Part shown: positions 31,342 to 40,859 of the stretch, piece after piece
Layout of the letters: each line of letters begins with the position of its first letter
How positions within the stretch are numbered: position 1 is the first letter of the stretch
Source of the DNA: Luoshenia tenuis
GTDB taxonomy: Bacteria > Bacillota > Clostridia > Christensenellales > GCA-900066905
Length of the DNA: 64,000 nucleotides
Assembly (NCBI RefSeq): GCF_014384745.1
Contig: NZ_JACRSO010000005.1
Location: forward strand, 133,763-197,762
Direction of reading: 5' to 3'
Notes under the pieces: model-generated
Database searches by the model: none
What the model was told of the DNA's origin: nothing
The model's input: only the letters and a program-made list of their open reading frames with translations
Program-made: the position numbers and the translations under genes

Positions 31342-32040
31342 ATGGAGAACATTATGCAATGCAAGGGGCTGGGCAAACGCTTCGGGCACAAGGTCGCGCT
31401 GGAGGGCGTGGATCTTGAGATCCCCAAAGGGCGCATCATCGGCCTTTTGGGGCCCAACGGCAGCGGCAAAACCACGCTGATCAAGCTGGCCAATGGGCTG
31501 CTGACGCCGGATGAGGGAACGATCACTGTCGGCGGCAACGCGCCCGGGGTCGCCAGTAAAAAGATCGTCTCTTACCTGCCCGAGCGCACGTATCTGAGCG
31601 ATTGGATGCGGGTCGGCGATCTGCTGAACTTTTTTGAGGATTTTTATGACGACTTTGACCGTGGCCGGGCGCTTACCATGCTGGGCAACCTGGATATCCA
31701 GCCCGCCGACCGCATCAAGGCCATGAGCAAGGGCACACGGGAAAAGGTGCAGCTGGTGCTGGTGATGAGCCGGCAGGCCCAGCTTTACATGCTCGATGAG
31801 CCCATCGGCGGGGTGGACCCGGCCGCGCGGGATTATATCCTCAATACCATCATTACCAATTATAACGAGGAGGCCAGCGTCATCATCTCCACCCACCTGA
31901 TCGCGGACGTGGAGAAGATACTGGACGACATCATCTTTATCCGCTCCGGGCGCATCATGCTCACCGGCGCGGCGGACGACATCCGCCAGCAGTATGGCGA
32001 ATCCATCGACGAGATCTTCAGGGAGGTATTCAAATGCTAG
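31342..32040 (+). CDS. ABC transporter ATP-binding protein
   Basis: 232 aa nucleotide-binding domain. Walker A GPNGSGKTT near residue 38, Walker B LYMLDEPIGGVDP near 155, H-loop ISTHL near 187. The signature motif is degenerate (MSKGTREK rather than LSGGQ), as in other YtrB-like ATPases. The gene follows the GntR regulator by 6 bp and overlaps the permease gene by 7 bases, giving tight coupling. Export or envelope defence is the usual role of such units. Confidence 0.93.
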   Translation: MENIMQCKGLGKRFGHKVALEGVDLEIPKGRIIGLLGPNGSGKTTLIKLANGLLTPDEGTITVGGNAPGVASKKIVSYLPERTYLSDWMRVGDLLNFFEDFYDDFDRGRALTMLGNLDIQPADRIKAMSKGTREKVQLVLVMSRQAQLYMLDEPIGGVDPAARDYILNTIITNYNEEASVIISTHLIADVEKILDDIIFIRSGRIMLTGAADDIRQQYGESIDEIFREVFKC

Positions 32041-32795
32041 GCAAACTGATGAAGTACGAGCTGCGCGCCACCGGGCGCACGTTTTTGCCGCTGTATGCCG
32101 CCATCCTGGTCTCGGTACTGGTCACGCGGCTGCTGATGGTCAGCAAGTTCGACGCGCCCAGCGCCATCGGCGGGCTGGTGGTGTTCTCGCTGTTTATCGC
32201 GCTGGGCGTGATCACGCTGCTGATCCTGATCCAGCGGTTTTACAAAAACCTGCTGGGGGACGAGGGATATTTGATGAATACCCTGCCCGTCACCACCGGC
32301 CGGCTGATCTGGAGTAAGCTTTTGACCTTTGCCATCTGGGCGGTGGTCAGCTGTATCGTAGGGGCGCTGTCCATTTTGATCCTGTCCGGCGTGGTGGGGG
32401 ATTTCTTCCCCGCGATGTGGGAAGGGTTCGGGCTGCTGTTCCAGCACGCCAAGGCCTGGGAGGTCGTGCGCCTGGTAGCAGAATTCCTGCTCATGCTGTT
32501 GCTCAGCGGCGCCATGTTCGTTTTGCAGGTGTATCTTTCCATCAGCATTGGGCACCTGTTTAACAGCCATCGCGCGCTGATGGGCTTTGTGGCCTACATT
32601 GCCATCAATACGATCTGGCAGATCCTGTTTGTGGTCTGCTCCACCGTGGGCTTAAACCTTGCAGGCGTGGAGAGCTTGATGAATATCAACGCCGAGAGCA
32701 TGATGCTGCTGGCCAGCGCGGGAATGGCCGCGGTCTGCGCCCTTTATATGGTGCTGACGCGCTATATCCTGAAAAACAAGTTAAACCTGGAGTAA
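32034..32795 (+). CDS. ABC transporter permease (ABC-2-like)
   Basis: 253 aa with six predicted membrane helices and an N-terminal MLGKLMKYELRATGRTFLPLY, typical of YtrC/ABC-2-type permeases of Firmicutes. No substrate can be inferred. It overlaps the end of the ATPase gene and ends the GntR operon. Confidence 0.85.
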   Translation: MLGKLMKYELRATGRTFLPLYAAILVSVLVTRLLMVSKFDAPSAIGGLVVFSLFIALGVITLLILIQRFYKNLLGDEGYLMNTLPVTTGRLIWSKLLTFAIWAVVSCIVGALSILILSGVVGDFFPAMWEGFGLLFQHAKAWEVVRLVAEFLLMLLLSGAMFVLQVYLSISIGHLFNSHRALMGFVAYIAINTIWQILFVVCSTVGLNLAGVESLMNINAESMMLLASAGMAAVCALYMVLTRYILKNKLNLE

Positions 32796-32827
32796 TGCGC
32801 CAAGCCCTGCAGTGCGGCCTGCCGCAA

Positions 32828-32862
32828 GCAAAGCCCCCGCGAAATTTTCGCGGGGGCTTTGC
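32828..32862 (+). terminator. Hairpin after the ABC operon
   Basis: 17-bp arms, GCAAAGCCCCCGCGAAA / TTTCGCGGGGGCTTTGC. No long T run follows on the plus strand, but the stem is very strong. Confidence 0.65.
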
Positions 32863-32869
32863 TCTGCCT

Positions 32870-32907
32870 TAAAATAAAAAATCGCCCGGGATTTTTCCCG
32901 GGCGATT
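32870..32907 (-). terminator. Terminator of the aldo/keto reductase gene
   Basis: AATCGCCCGGGA / TCCCGGGCGATT with a 4-base loop; on the minus strand it is followed by TTTTTATTTTAA. Confidence 0.9.
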
Positions 32908-32919
32908 GGGCGTATCGGG

Positions 32920-34065
32920 TTAACGCAGCGCCGCGTCGGCCTCTTTAAGCACATCGATGATGCTGATGGCCTGGGGGCATACCGCCTCGCAGGCGCCGCA
33001 CTGGGCGCAAATGCTGGCATCCACGCCCTCTTTGATGGCATTGGCATATTTGGCCTTGGCCTTTTCCGAGGTCTCGGGGTCTACCAGGTCGTTATACATG
33101 GTAAAGGTATCCGGAATGTGGATCCCCTGGGGGCAGGGCATGCAATAGGCGCAGCCCGTGCAGCCCACTTTGGTGCGGGCCATGTAGATCTCCTTGGCCT
33201 TGGCAATCAACGCCTGCTCGTCGGCCGTCATCACGCCCGGCTTGGCGTCCGGCGCCGAGAAGATGCGCAGGTTATCCTGCAGCTGCTCCATGGAGCTGAC
33301 GCCGCTTAAAATCGTGGTCACCTCCGGGAAGTTGTACAGCCAGCGGAAAGCCCATTCCACCGGGGTACGCTTGGGGCTGGCGCCATCCCACAGGGCCTGC
33401 ACGTCCTTGGGGATGTTGTTTGCCAGCTTGCCGCCCTTGAGCGGCTCCATAATGACCACGGGCACGCCCTTGTCCGCCGCGTACTTGAGGCCCTCTACGC
33501 CCGCCTGGAGCTTGTCGTCCAGGAAGTTGAGCTGAATCTGGCACATCTCAAAGGGATAGCTGTCCAGAATGTACTTGAAGGATTCGATATTGTCGTGCAT
33601 GGAGAAGGCGGGGTGCAAAATCTTGCCCTGCTCCAGCGCCTTGTCCAGGAATTTGAGCGCGCCCAGCTCCTTGCCGTAGTCAAAGCGCTTGCGGTCCAGC
33701 GAGTGCAGCAGCAAAAAGTCGATATGGTCGGTCTGCAACCGCTCCAGCATTTCGTCGAGCTTGCGCTCCATGTCCGCATAGGTATCGCACAGCCACAGCG
33801 GCAGCTTATCGGCAATGCGCACCTTCTCGCGGTAGCCATCCTGCATGGCCTTGCCCACGACGATCTCGCTGGTCTGGTTGTGGTAAACATAAGCCGTGTC
33901 AAAGTAATTTACGCCGCTGTCCGCCGCATGGCGGATCATGGCGATCGCCTCTTTCTCGTCGATTACCGTGTTGCCCTCGGCGTCCGTGGTGGTGGGCAGG
34001 CGCATGCAACCCATGCCAAAGGTGGATACGTCAAACCCCAGTTTTCCAAAAGGACGATATTGCAC
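32920..34065 (-). CDS. Aldo/keto reductase with C-terminal 4Fe-4S ferredoxin-type domain
   Basis: 381 aa. TIM-barrel aldo/keto reductase domain (residues 1-275): FGMGCMRLP, catalytic Asp-Tyr in NYFDTAYVY, Lys in IADKLP, His in LLLHSLDR. The C-terminal part carries two Cys clusters: CTGCAYCMPCPQG and CAQCGACEAVCPQ, as in bacterial ferredoxin-fused AKRs. Oxidoreductase for aldehydes or ketones; electron partner unknown. Start: GTG at 34065, 8 bases after AAGGGGG; the frame continues upstream to an ATG at 34110 without an RBS. Monocistronic. Confidence 0.9.
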   Translation of the reverse strand: MQYRPFGKLGFDVSTFGMGCMRLPTTTDAEGNTVIDEKEAIAMIRHAADSGVNYFDTAYVYHNQTSEIVVGKAMQDGYREKVRIADKLPLWLCDTYADMERKLDEMLERLQTDHIDFLLLHSLDRKRFDYGKELGALKFLDKALEQGKILHPAFSMHDNIESFKYILDSYPFEMCQIQLNFLDDKLQAGVEGLKYAADKGVPVVIMEPLKGGKLANNIPKDVQALWDGASPKRTPVEWAFRWLYNFPEVTTILSGVSSMEQLQDNLRIFSAPDAKPGVMTADEQALIAKAKEIYMARTKVGCTGCAYCMPCPQGIHIPDTFTMYNDLVDPETSEKAKAKYANAIKEGVDASICAQCGACEAVCPQAISIIDVLKEADAALR

Positions 34066-34118
34066 AAATGTAACCCCCTTGTTCAAAATAGAAGTGTTGG
34101 TTCCTAACATACACAGGT

Positions 34119-34147
34119 ATTATAACATAGTTAACAATCATTAGCAA
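34119..34147 (-). promoter_or_regulatory. Promoter of the aldo/keto reductase gene
   Basis: Minus strand: TTGCTA (34147-34142), 17 bases, TATAAT (34124-34119). Confidence 0.6.
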
Positions 34148-34193
34148 ATAACGTTAATGTTTTGTCAATGTAGACGCTGGAGGGGACGATAAA

Positions 34194-34214
34194 GGGCCGC
34201 CCCACGGGCGGCCC
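34194..34214 (-). terminator. Terminator of the transglutaminase operon
   Basis: GGGCCGCCC / GGGCGGCCC with loop CAC; the minus strand continues with TTTATC. Confidence 0.65.
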
Positions 34215-34240
34215 CTTGCCATTTTGTTCCTCCAGCTGGC

Positions 34241-36553
34241 TTAAGCCCCGTGTCTGCGCGATCGCCGCCGGCGCAGGGCGCCGGGCAGCGGCAGCCCCAG
34301 GATGCGGTGCAGCAGGTAATACCAGCGCCCGCGGGCGTGGATCAGATACGCTGCCAGCGCATCGCGCACGTCCATCATGCTTTCAAAATCCTGCTCGTCG
34401 CACGCGTAGGGGGAGAGCAGCAGCCGGGTAGCGGTCAGCGCCGCGTCCGCCACTTTGACATCCTCCAAAAGCAGGCGCGCATCCGCGCGGCTAGCCTGCT
34501 TAAGGTCGCTCTCGCCTTTTTCCCGCTCAAGACCCAGGATGCGCAGCAACCGCTGCAGGTCCTGATAGCCGGCGATAAAGGCCGCATCCCAGCCCTTGGC
34601 GCGGCGGCGGATAAAGTTGCGCCGGGTGCGCAGGTAGCAATAGCTCATATATAGCCCCAGAGCCAGCACCAAGGCCGCCGCGGCGATCATCAGCGGCAGG
34701 GTCATATCCTCTTCGTCCTGTTCCAGCTTGCCGGTATCCTCTATCTCAATGGGTACGTAGTTACCGTCGCCATACTGGTCGGGCAGGGTAAAGGCCTCCC
34801 CGGTCTGGGGCAGCAGGTCCTCTACAAAAGAGGCCCAGTCCGGGGGCGTGGGGTCAAAGGTCACCCAGCCCACGCTGTCAAAGTAGACCTCCGTCCAGGC
34901 GTGGGCGTTGCGGTTGGTGACCGCGTAGTCCTGGATCGACTCGGCCCGGGGCAAGGCAAACCCCTCCACATACCGGGCGGGCAGCCCCAGGGAGCGAGCC
35001 ATCAACGTCATGGCGGAGGCGAAGTAAGTGCAGTAGCCCCGGCCGTCTTCTAAAAAGAAGGAGACAAAGTCCTCGTCCTCAGGGGGATAGGGTACGTCCA
35101 GGGCGTAAGTAAAGTTCTCCTGGAGATAGCGCTCCAGCGCCTGGGCCTTTTCGTAGGGGTTCAGGGTATTTTCCTGGTAGCCGATGGCCTCCTGCGCGTG
35201 AAGATAGACCGTTGTGGGCAGGTTATCGGGCAGCTGCAGATAGTACTGCTCAAGCTCCGGGTCCATGGGGGCGAGCTGATCGCCCTTCTCGTCATACACA
35301 TAGGCCATAAACTCGTCAAAGTACGGGTTAGAGCGGGTGATCTCGTACCCCTTCATGGCGTACTCGGTGCCAAAGGGCACATCCTTGGTGGCGAACACCT
35401 CGCTGACCGTATTAAAGTAGGGTACGACCTCAGAGCGGTCCGCCGGGTCCAGGCTGATCAGGCGGCTGGGGGCAAACAGGGTGCTGGGCCCGCTGGAGGT
35501 GGTGCGCACCTCGATATTCACCGTATCGATGGAGCGGCTGGAGGGGAAACGGCTGAGCAGGGTATAATCCGGCAGCGCCAGGCCAAAGACATCGCTTTGC
35601 TCCTGCTTGTTCCAGTATTGGGACAGGCGGATTCGGTTGGCCGGCGCGGCGTGTTCCCAGGCCTGGCCGGTATAATAGTCCAGCACGTTGCCCCGCAGAT
35701 AGACCTCCCGCGTGGCGTTGACCACCATCACATCGTCATCCGAGGGGGAGATGGGCCCGCCCAGCCGGTGCTCCAGGGGCTGAAAGCCCATCTGCGCCAT
35801 GGAAAAGCTGGTGCGCGGCTCGGTAAAGTTGCCGTAGGTATTGAGCAGATCGTTCACATTGGCGACCAGGTCCCGGAAGCCCTGGGAGCGCCAGGCGGAA
35901 GTATCCCCCGGCAGGAAGAATAGGCCCAGACCGCTGACCGCTACAGCCGTGAGCAGCGCGGCCAGGCGCAGTTTGAGGCTCTTTTGGGGCGAGGCGTAAT
36001 CCCGCGCTTCGCCGCCAGCGCGGATAAACTGATAGCAAAGGGCGATCAGCAGCGGCCACAGGGGAGGCAGCTGCGCCCGCTCGTGCAGGGCGAAAAAGAA
36101 TACCGTCACCACCGCTAGAATAAACAACGGCAGGTACCGCACTTTTTTGAACTTGTACTGTAAAAGCCAAACCGGCAGGGTCAAAAGCGCCGTGGCGATG
36201 CAGACAAAGGTAAAGGTGTCCCCGGCCTCCAGGCGGGAGACCCCGCCCAGCACAAAGGCCATAAAGGTGCCCAGCTGGCCGAAAAAGCCCGCCAGGTAGG
36301 CCTGCGCGCCCGGAAGGAAAAGATAGGCGCCCAAAGTGATCAGCGCCGCGGCGGCCAGGGTGATCCCCGTCGTTTTTCCATTATAAAACAGCAGGCTAAA
36401 GGCAACCGCCGCCAACAGGGCGATGGCGAGCACCTGCCAAAATACCGTTTCAAGCTGGAGATAGGTAAAGGCGGCGCTGCTTAAATACGCGGCAAACAGC
36501 GCGGCCATGCCGCCATCCAGCAGCAGGTGGCAAAGCCGGTCTCTCATCCTCAT
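34241..36553 (-). CDS. Membrane-bound transglutaminase-like protein (TgpA type)
   Basis: 770 aa. Several N-terminal membrane helices (residues about 15-215), an extracytoplasmic region with transglutaminase-like core containing Cys508 (GRGYCTYFASA), His551 (RNAHAWTEVYF) and Asp567 (TFDPTP), one more membrane helix (about 632-655) and a cytosolic DUF4129-like tail. Family members are cysteine proteases or transglutaminases of unknown substrate. The start overlaps the stop of the DUF58 gene (ATGA). Third gene of the moxR-DUF58-TGase operon, a widespread arrangement. Confidence 0.92.
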   Translation of the reverse strand: MRMRDRLCHLLLDGGMAALFAAYLSSAAFTYLQLETVFWQVLAIALLAAVAFSLLFYNGKTTGITLAAAALITLGAYLFLPGAQAYLAGFFGQLGTFMAFVLGGVSRLEAGDTFTFVCIATALLTLPVWLLQYKFKKVRYLPLFILAVVTVFFFALHERAQLPPLWPLLIALCYQFIRAGGEARDYASPQKSLKLRLAALLTAVAVSGLGLFFLPGDTSAWRSQGFRDLVANVNDLLNTYGNFTEPRTSFSMAQMGFQPLEHRLGGPISPSDDDVMVVNATREVYLRGNVLDYYTGQAWEHAAPANRIRLSQYWNKQEQSDVFGLALPDYTLLSRFPSSRSIDTVNIEVRTTSSGPSTLFAPSRLISLDPADRSEVVPYFNTVSEVFATKDVPFGTEYAMKGYEITRSNPYFDEFMAYVYDEKGDQLAPMDPELEQYYLQLPDNLPTTVYLHAQEAIGYQENTLNPYEKAQALERYLQENFTYALDVPYPPEDEDFVSFFLEDGRGYCTYFASAMTLMARSLGLPARYVEGFALPRAESIQDYAVTNRNAHAWTEVYFDSVGWVTFDPTPPDWASFVEDLLPQTGEAFTLPDQYGDGNYVPIEIEDTGKLEQDEEDMTLPLMIAAAALVLALGLYMSYCYLRTRRNFIRRRAKGWDAAFIAGYQDLQRLLRILGLEREKGESDLKQASRADARLLLEDVKVADAALTATRLLLSPYACDEQDFESMMDVRDALAAYLIHARGRWYYLLHRILGLPLPGALRRRRSRRHGA

Positions 36554-37761
36554 AATAGCTCACCCGCCTTTTGCTCCACACTGTCCCGTGGGGTGATCTG
36601 CACGCTCTTTACCCCATAGCGCCGCAACTCCAGCAGCGCATGGCTGGCCTTGGAGTCCGGGTCCACCGCAGGTGTGATAAAGAACACCGTGGCCGTGATG
36701 CCGCTGCCCGAGAGCAGGATCAGCCGGTTAAACAGCGCCTCATCCATCTGGCAGGTGACCAGCAGTATGCCGCCGGCCCGGGCCAGCAGCGCCTGCTCCT
36801 GTCCCAGCACGTCCGCCATCTTTTCCCGGTCGTGAAAGGTCATATAGGCCAGCGCCGCGTGGAAGGAGGCAAAATCGTGCAGGGTCGCGCCGGCCACGCT
36901 CTGGCGCCCTTCGTTATAAAAGATCATCTCCAAAGGCAGCATGTGGGCCAGCACGCACCGGCAGATGGCGGTGGCCGTTTCGCAGGCCATATCCTCAAGC
37001 TCTACGGCGGTAAGGCCCTCAAAGCCGTGGGCGGCTGCGTCGATATACAGTAAGGTATGGGGCCGCATGGGGATGTCGTACTGCTTGGTGACCAGCTCCC
37101 GCTTGCGGGCGGAGAGCTTCCAGTGGATGGTCTTGAGCGGGTCCCCCTGCTGGTAGGCCCGGGTGTCAAAGGGGGTGGTCAGCTCGTCGGACGCCTTGGG
37201 AGACTGGCGGGATTGCCCGTCCATCTCCACCATGGGAAAGGGCAGCGCCCCCAGCTCTGCGATGCGGGGGTAGATCACAAGCGTACAGGGCTTATAGTAG
37301 TAGAGCTTGGTCATGTCGTAATCCACCCGCACAAGGCGCATGGCGTCCTGCGCTACGATGCGGCGCAGCCCTACCGTATACTGCCCCCGGTAGCGGCAGA
37401 CCATCTCCTCGCCCACGTCCACCTTTTCATGGGGGGCCAGGTCCAGCTCTTTTCGCACCTCCCCGCCGGAAAACAGGGTGTCCAGCGTATCGTACACCAC
37501 CGTTAGGTGGGGGAAGGGGAAGGCATGGTCGTTAAACAGCTGCATATTCAGTTGCACGGTTTCGCCCTTTTTGACGATGAGGGGGCTGAAGGATTGCAGG
37601 TAGTTGAACTTGAACACCGTATAGTACACGCTGGCCAAGGCGAATAAAAGCAGCACCACCTGCCCGAACAGCAGCGCGTAGTAAAGGCGTATGCCGGTGT
37701 ACAATCCCGCGCAAAAGGTGACCACCATCACCACTACAAAAAGGAGCAGCCGCCGCGTCAT
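36550..37761 (-). CDS. DUF58 domain protein
   Basis: 403 aa. Two N-terminal helices (about residues 5-50), a beta-rich segment, then the DUF58 core with the signature DTRAYQQGDPLKTIHWKLSA and a VWA-like remainder. These proteins pair with MoxR ATPases and transglutaminase-like membrane proteins, probably in assembly of surface or metal-containing complexes; the mechanism is unknown. ATG 37761 overlaps the moxR stop by four bases (ATGA), and the 3' end overlaps the next gene in the same way. Confidence 0.93.
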   Translation of the reverse strand: MTRRLLLFVVVMVVTFCAGLYTGIRLYYALLFGQVVLLLFALASVYYTVFKFNYLQSFSPLIVKKGETVQLNMQLFNDHAFPFPHLTVVYDTLDTLFSGGEVRKELDLAPHEKVDVGEEMVCRYRGQYTVGLRRIVAQDAMRLVRVDYDMTKLYYYKPCTLVIYPRIAELGALPFPMVEMDGQSRQSPKASDELTTPFDTRAYQQGDPLKTIHWKLSARKRELVTKQYDIPMRPHTLLYIDAAAHGFEGLTAVELEDMACETATAICRCVLAHMLPLEMIFYNEGRQSVAGATLHDFASFHAALAYMTFHDREKMADVLGQEQALLARAGGILLVTCQMDEALFNRLILLSGSGITATVFFITPAVDPDSKASHALLELRRYGVKSVQITPRDSVEQKAGELL

Positions 37762-38702
37762 TTCGCCAGGCTGGGGACCGATACGCCGCCCAGCACGATC
37801 TGCATCACCCGCTCGGCCGTCACATCCCGCAGCTTGGCCTCCGGCCGCAGGATCAGCCGGTGGCACAGCACCGGGTAGGCCATCTTCTGCACATCGTCCA
37901 CCTGCACGTAGTCCCGTCCGTCCATCCGGGCGCGGGCCTGGGCTGCGCGCATCAGGTACAGCGCGCCGCGGGGGCTGGCCCCCAGCTGCAAAAACTCCTG
38001 CTCGCGGGTGGCGGCGGTGATGCGGGCGATGTAGTCCTTGATCTCATCGGCCACATAGGTGGTGCGTACCTGCTGCTGCAGGGCGAGGATATCCTCACCC
38101 GTGGCGATGGCTGAAAGGCTCTCCATGGGGTCCTCCGTCTCAAAGCGGGAGAGAATGTCCACCTCCTCGCCCACGCTGGGGTAACCGATGGATAGCCGCA
38201 TAAAGAACCGGTCCAGCTGGGCCTCGGGCAGCGGATAGGTGCCCAGGTACTCCACCGGGTTCTGGGTGGCCAGCACCAAAAAGGGCTGGGGCACGGCATA
38301 GGTCACCCCGTCCACGGTCACCTGGTTTTCCTCCATTACCTCTAAAAGCGCGCTCTGGGTCTTGGGCGAGGCGCGGTTGATCTCGTCCGCCAGCACGATC
38401 TGGCTCATGATCGCCCCGGAGTGGAACTCAAATTCCCCCGTGCGCATGTTGGCCATGGAAAAGCCGGTAATGTCGCTGGGGAGAATGTCCGGCGTAAACT
38501 GGATGCGCCTAAAATCGCACTGCAGCGATTTGGCCAGACACGATACGATGGTGGTCTTGCCCACGCCCGGCACGTCCTCGATCAGGATATGCCCTTTACA
38601 GGCCATGGCGATCAGCATCAGGTCCACCACCTCGGTCTTACCGATGATAACTTTCTGGATGTTCTCCCGCAGCGCGGAAGCGATGGTTGCAAAATCCTGC
38701 AT
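37758..38702 (-). CDS. MoxR-family AAA+ ATPase
   Basis: 314 aa. Walker A GVPGVGKTT near residue 45, Walker B LADEINRA near 108, sensor 1 TQNP near 150 and a C-terminal lid with SPRGALYLMRAAQA. Works as a chaperone-like ATPase with the linked DUF58 protein. First gene of the three-gene operon. The start codon is preceded by GGGGGAACTTTAGATC. Confidence 0.95.
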   Translation of the reverse strand: MQDFATIASALRENIQKVIIGKTEVVDLMLIAMACKGHILIEDVPGVGKTTIVSCLAKSLQCDFRRIQFTPDILPSDITGFSMANMRTGEFEFHSGAIMSQIVLADEINRASPKTQSALLEVMEENQVTVDGVTYAVPQPFLVLATQNPVEYLGTYPLPEAQLDRFFMRLSIGYPSVGEEVDILSRFETEDPMESLSAIATGEDILALQQQVRTTYVADEIKDYIARITAATREQEFLQLGASPRGALYLMRAAQARARMDGRDYVQVDDVQKMAYPVLCHRLILRPEAKLRDVTAERVMQIVLGGVSVPSLAK

Positions 38703-38723
38703 GATCTAAAGTTCCCCCTATTC

Positions 38724-38752
38724 GTTTTACGTTCAAAAAATATTGCGATCAA
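38724..38752 (-). promoter_or_regulatory. Possible promoter of the moxR operon
   Basis: Minus strand: TTGATC (38752-38747), 17 bases, TAAAAC (38729-38724). Confidence 0.4.
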
Positions 38753-38880
38753 CTTATGGCTGCGCCCGCGTACCGGGCGGGAAATGGGGCGCTTGAAGCG
38801 CCGTTTTTTCCATCATAAACCATGGGGGGCAGGCCCCGCAAGGGGGATAAAGCGATAAAGGGTTATCATTTTTCACCAAG

Positions 38881-38909
38881 TTTACAATTATGTGGGGAAA
38901 GGGTAAAAT
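38881..38909 (+). promoter_or_regulatory. Promoter of birA
   Basis: TTTACA (38881-38886), 17 bases, TAAAAT (38904-38909). Confidence 0.7.
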
Positions 38910-38936
38910 AGAGGCAGAAAAGAAGGAGGCCTGAAC

Positions 38937-39923
38937 ATGCGGGATGCGATATTGACCCTGCTGCTGGAGGCGGGGGAAAAGGATATCTCCGGCGAAAAGA
39001 TCTGCGAGCAACTGGGGGTGACCCGTGCGGCCGTGTGGAAGCACATCAAGGCCCTGCGGGAAGATGGGTTTGAGATCGCCTCGGCCACCCGGCGGGGCTA
39101 CCGGCTGCTTTCCATGCCGGATCATCTGGAACCAGCGCTTATCCGCCACGCCGCGGGCACCCGGGAGATGGGCCAGGCCATACAGGTGTACGATAGTTGC
39201 GATTCTACCAATCTGCGGGCCAAGGAGTGGGCCGCCCAGGGCGCGCCGAACGGGGCGCTGGTGCTGGCTGAAACGCAGACCGCCGGCCGGGGCCGCCTGG
39301 GCCGGGGGTGGAACTCGGCTAAAGGACAGGGCTTGTTTATGAGCGTGGTGCTGCGCCCGCCCTTTGAGGCCCAGCGCGCGCCGATATTGACCATGCTCAG
39401 CGCCGCTGCCGTATCCGCCGCGCTGGAGGAGGTCTGCAAGGTGCAGGCCCCTATCAAATGGCCCAACGACGTGATCGTAAACGGCAAAAAGGTGTGCGGC
39501 ATCCTGGCCGAGATGAGCGCGGATATGGATAACGTGCAGTGGGTGGTCATGGGCATCGGCATCAACGTGGCCCAGGGGATTGAAGATTTCCCCGAGGAGA
39601 TACGGGACAAGGCCACCTCGCTGTTGATCGAGACCGGGCGCAGCTTCCAACGCTGCGCGCTGGCGGGCGCGGTGATGCGCCAGCTGGAACAGCGCTACGA
39701 CCAGCTGATGACCGCGGGCGTGGGGGCGGTGGTGGATTATTGCCGCCGCCACAGCGCTACCCTGGGCCAGGAGGTGCTGCTGGTCACCCGGGAGGGTAAG
39801 TATAAGGCCAGGGCGGTGGACCTGGCGGAGGATGGCGAGCTGATCGTAGAAAATGAGCAGGGACAGCGGGAGAAAGTGGTCTCCGGCGAAGTATCGGTAA
39901 GGGGGATATTGGGCTATGTATGA
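38937..39923 (+). CDS. birA: BirA, biotin-protein ligase and biotin repressor
   Basis: 328 aa. N-terminal winged HTH (residues 1-62: KICEQLGVTRAAVWKHIKAL), so it can act as a biotin-dependent repressor, followed by the ligase core with biotinyl-AMP loop AGRGRLGRGW near residue 118 and the catalytic lysine region KWPNDVIVNGKKVCGI near 180, and a C-terminal SH3-like domain. It attaches biotin to carboxyl carrier proteins. AGAAGGAGG precedes ATG 38937. No biotin genes nearby. Overlaps the next gene by 8 bases. Confidence 0.95.
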   Translation: MRDAILTLLLEAGEKDISGEKICEQLGVTRAAVWKHIKALREDGFEIASATRRGYRLLSMPDHLEPALIRHAAGTREMGQAIQVYDSCDSTNLRAKEWAAQGAPNGALVLAETQTAGRGRLGRGWNSAKGQGLFMSVVLRPPFEAQRAPILTMLSAAAVSAALEEVCKVQAPIKWPNDVIVNGKKVCGILAEMSADMDNVQWVVMGIGINVAQGIEDFPEEIRDKATSLLIETGRSFQRCALAGAVMRQLEQRYDQLMTAGVGAVVDYCRRHSATLGQEVLLVTREGKYKARAVDLAEDGELIVENEQGQREKVVSGEVSVRGILGYV

Positions 39924-40845
39924 GCAGTTTACAGGAAGCATAACGGATATAGCGGGCATTCTGGCGGGGCACGCCACGGATGAACGCGGGTGCACCGGCT
40001 GCACCGCCATCCTCTGCCCGGAGGGGGCCGTGGGCGGCGTGGACGTGGCCGGGGGCGCGCCCGGCACCCGGGAGACCGATCTTTTTAACCCCGGCAACCT
40101 GGTGCAAAAGATCCACGCCGTCACCCTTTGCGGGGGCAGTGCCTATGGACTGAATGCCTGCGGCGGGGTGATGCGCTACCTGGAAGAGCAGGGCGTGGGG
40201 CTGGACGTTGGGGTGGCCCGGGTGCCGCTGGTCTGCGGCGCGGTGATCTTCGACCTGGGCGTGGGGGATCCCAAGGCCCGCCCGGATGAGGCGATGGGCT
40301 ATGCCGCGGCCAAGGCCGCCGCTTCCAGCCCGCTGGCGCAGGGCGCCGTGGGCGCGGGCACAGGGGCGACCATCGGCAAGATTTTAGGCCCGGCCGGGGC
40401 GGCTCCAGGCGGGTTTGGCACCTGTAGCATCACCCTGCCCGGCGGGGCAAAGGTGGCTGCCGCGGTTGCGGTCAACGCGCTGGGGGATGTGTATGACGCG
40501 GATACCGGCGCTATCATCTCGGGCGCTAAGGGACCGGATGGAGGCTTTATCAACACCGCCAAGGCGGCCCTGCAATTTCCGGTGGAGGGGCAGGCCGGGC
40601 GCAACACCACCATCGGCGTGATCGCCACCGATGCGGCCCTCTCCCGCGAGCAGTGCAACCGCCTTGCGCGCGTGGCGCAGGATGGGCTGGCGCTTTCCAT
40701 CCGCCCGGTGCACACCTTAAACGATGGGGACACCCTTTTTGCCCTGTCCACGGGGCGCGCGGCGGGGGATTTTAACCAAATTTGCGTGGCCGCGGTGGAG
40801 GTATTGCGCCGGGCGGTGCTGCGCGCGGTCACCCGCGAGAAGTAA
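39916..40845 (+). CDS. P1-family (DmpA-like) aminopeptidase
   Basis: 309 aa, N-terminal-nucleophile-type hydrolase of peptidase family S58 (L-aminopeptidase/D-esterase). Diagnostic regions: GGVDVAGGAPGTRETDL, LCGGSAYGL, the autoprocessing site GGFGTCSI (Thr as probable new N-terminus, near residue 172) and NTTIGVIATDA. It is thought to self-cleave into two chains. Substrate preference cannot be predicted. It is translationally coupled to birA and 14 bp upstream of the NAD(P)HX repair gene. Confidence 0.9.
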   Translation: MYEQFTGSITDIAGILAGHATDERGCTGCTAILCPEGAVGGVDVAGGAPGTRETDLFNPGNLVQKIHAVTLCGGSAYGLNACGGVMRYLEEQGVGLDVGVARVPLVCGAVIFDLGVGDPKARPDEAMGYAAAKAAASSPLAQGAVGAGTGATIGKILGPAGAAPGGFGTCSITLPGGAKVAAAVAVNALGDVYDADTGAIISGAKGPDGGFINTAKAALQFPVEGQAGRNTTIGVIATDAALSREQCNRLARVAQDGLALSIRPVHTLNDGDTLFALSTGRAAGDFNQICVAAVEVLRRAVLRAVTREK

Positions 40846-40859
40846 AGGAGGGGAACAAG

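Noticed and set aside
34119..34168. TTGACA at 34168-34163 as -35 of the aldo/keto reductase promoter
   Set aside because: It is 38 bases from the TATAAT box, too far to pair; TTGCTA at 34147-34142 has the right 17-base spacing.
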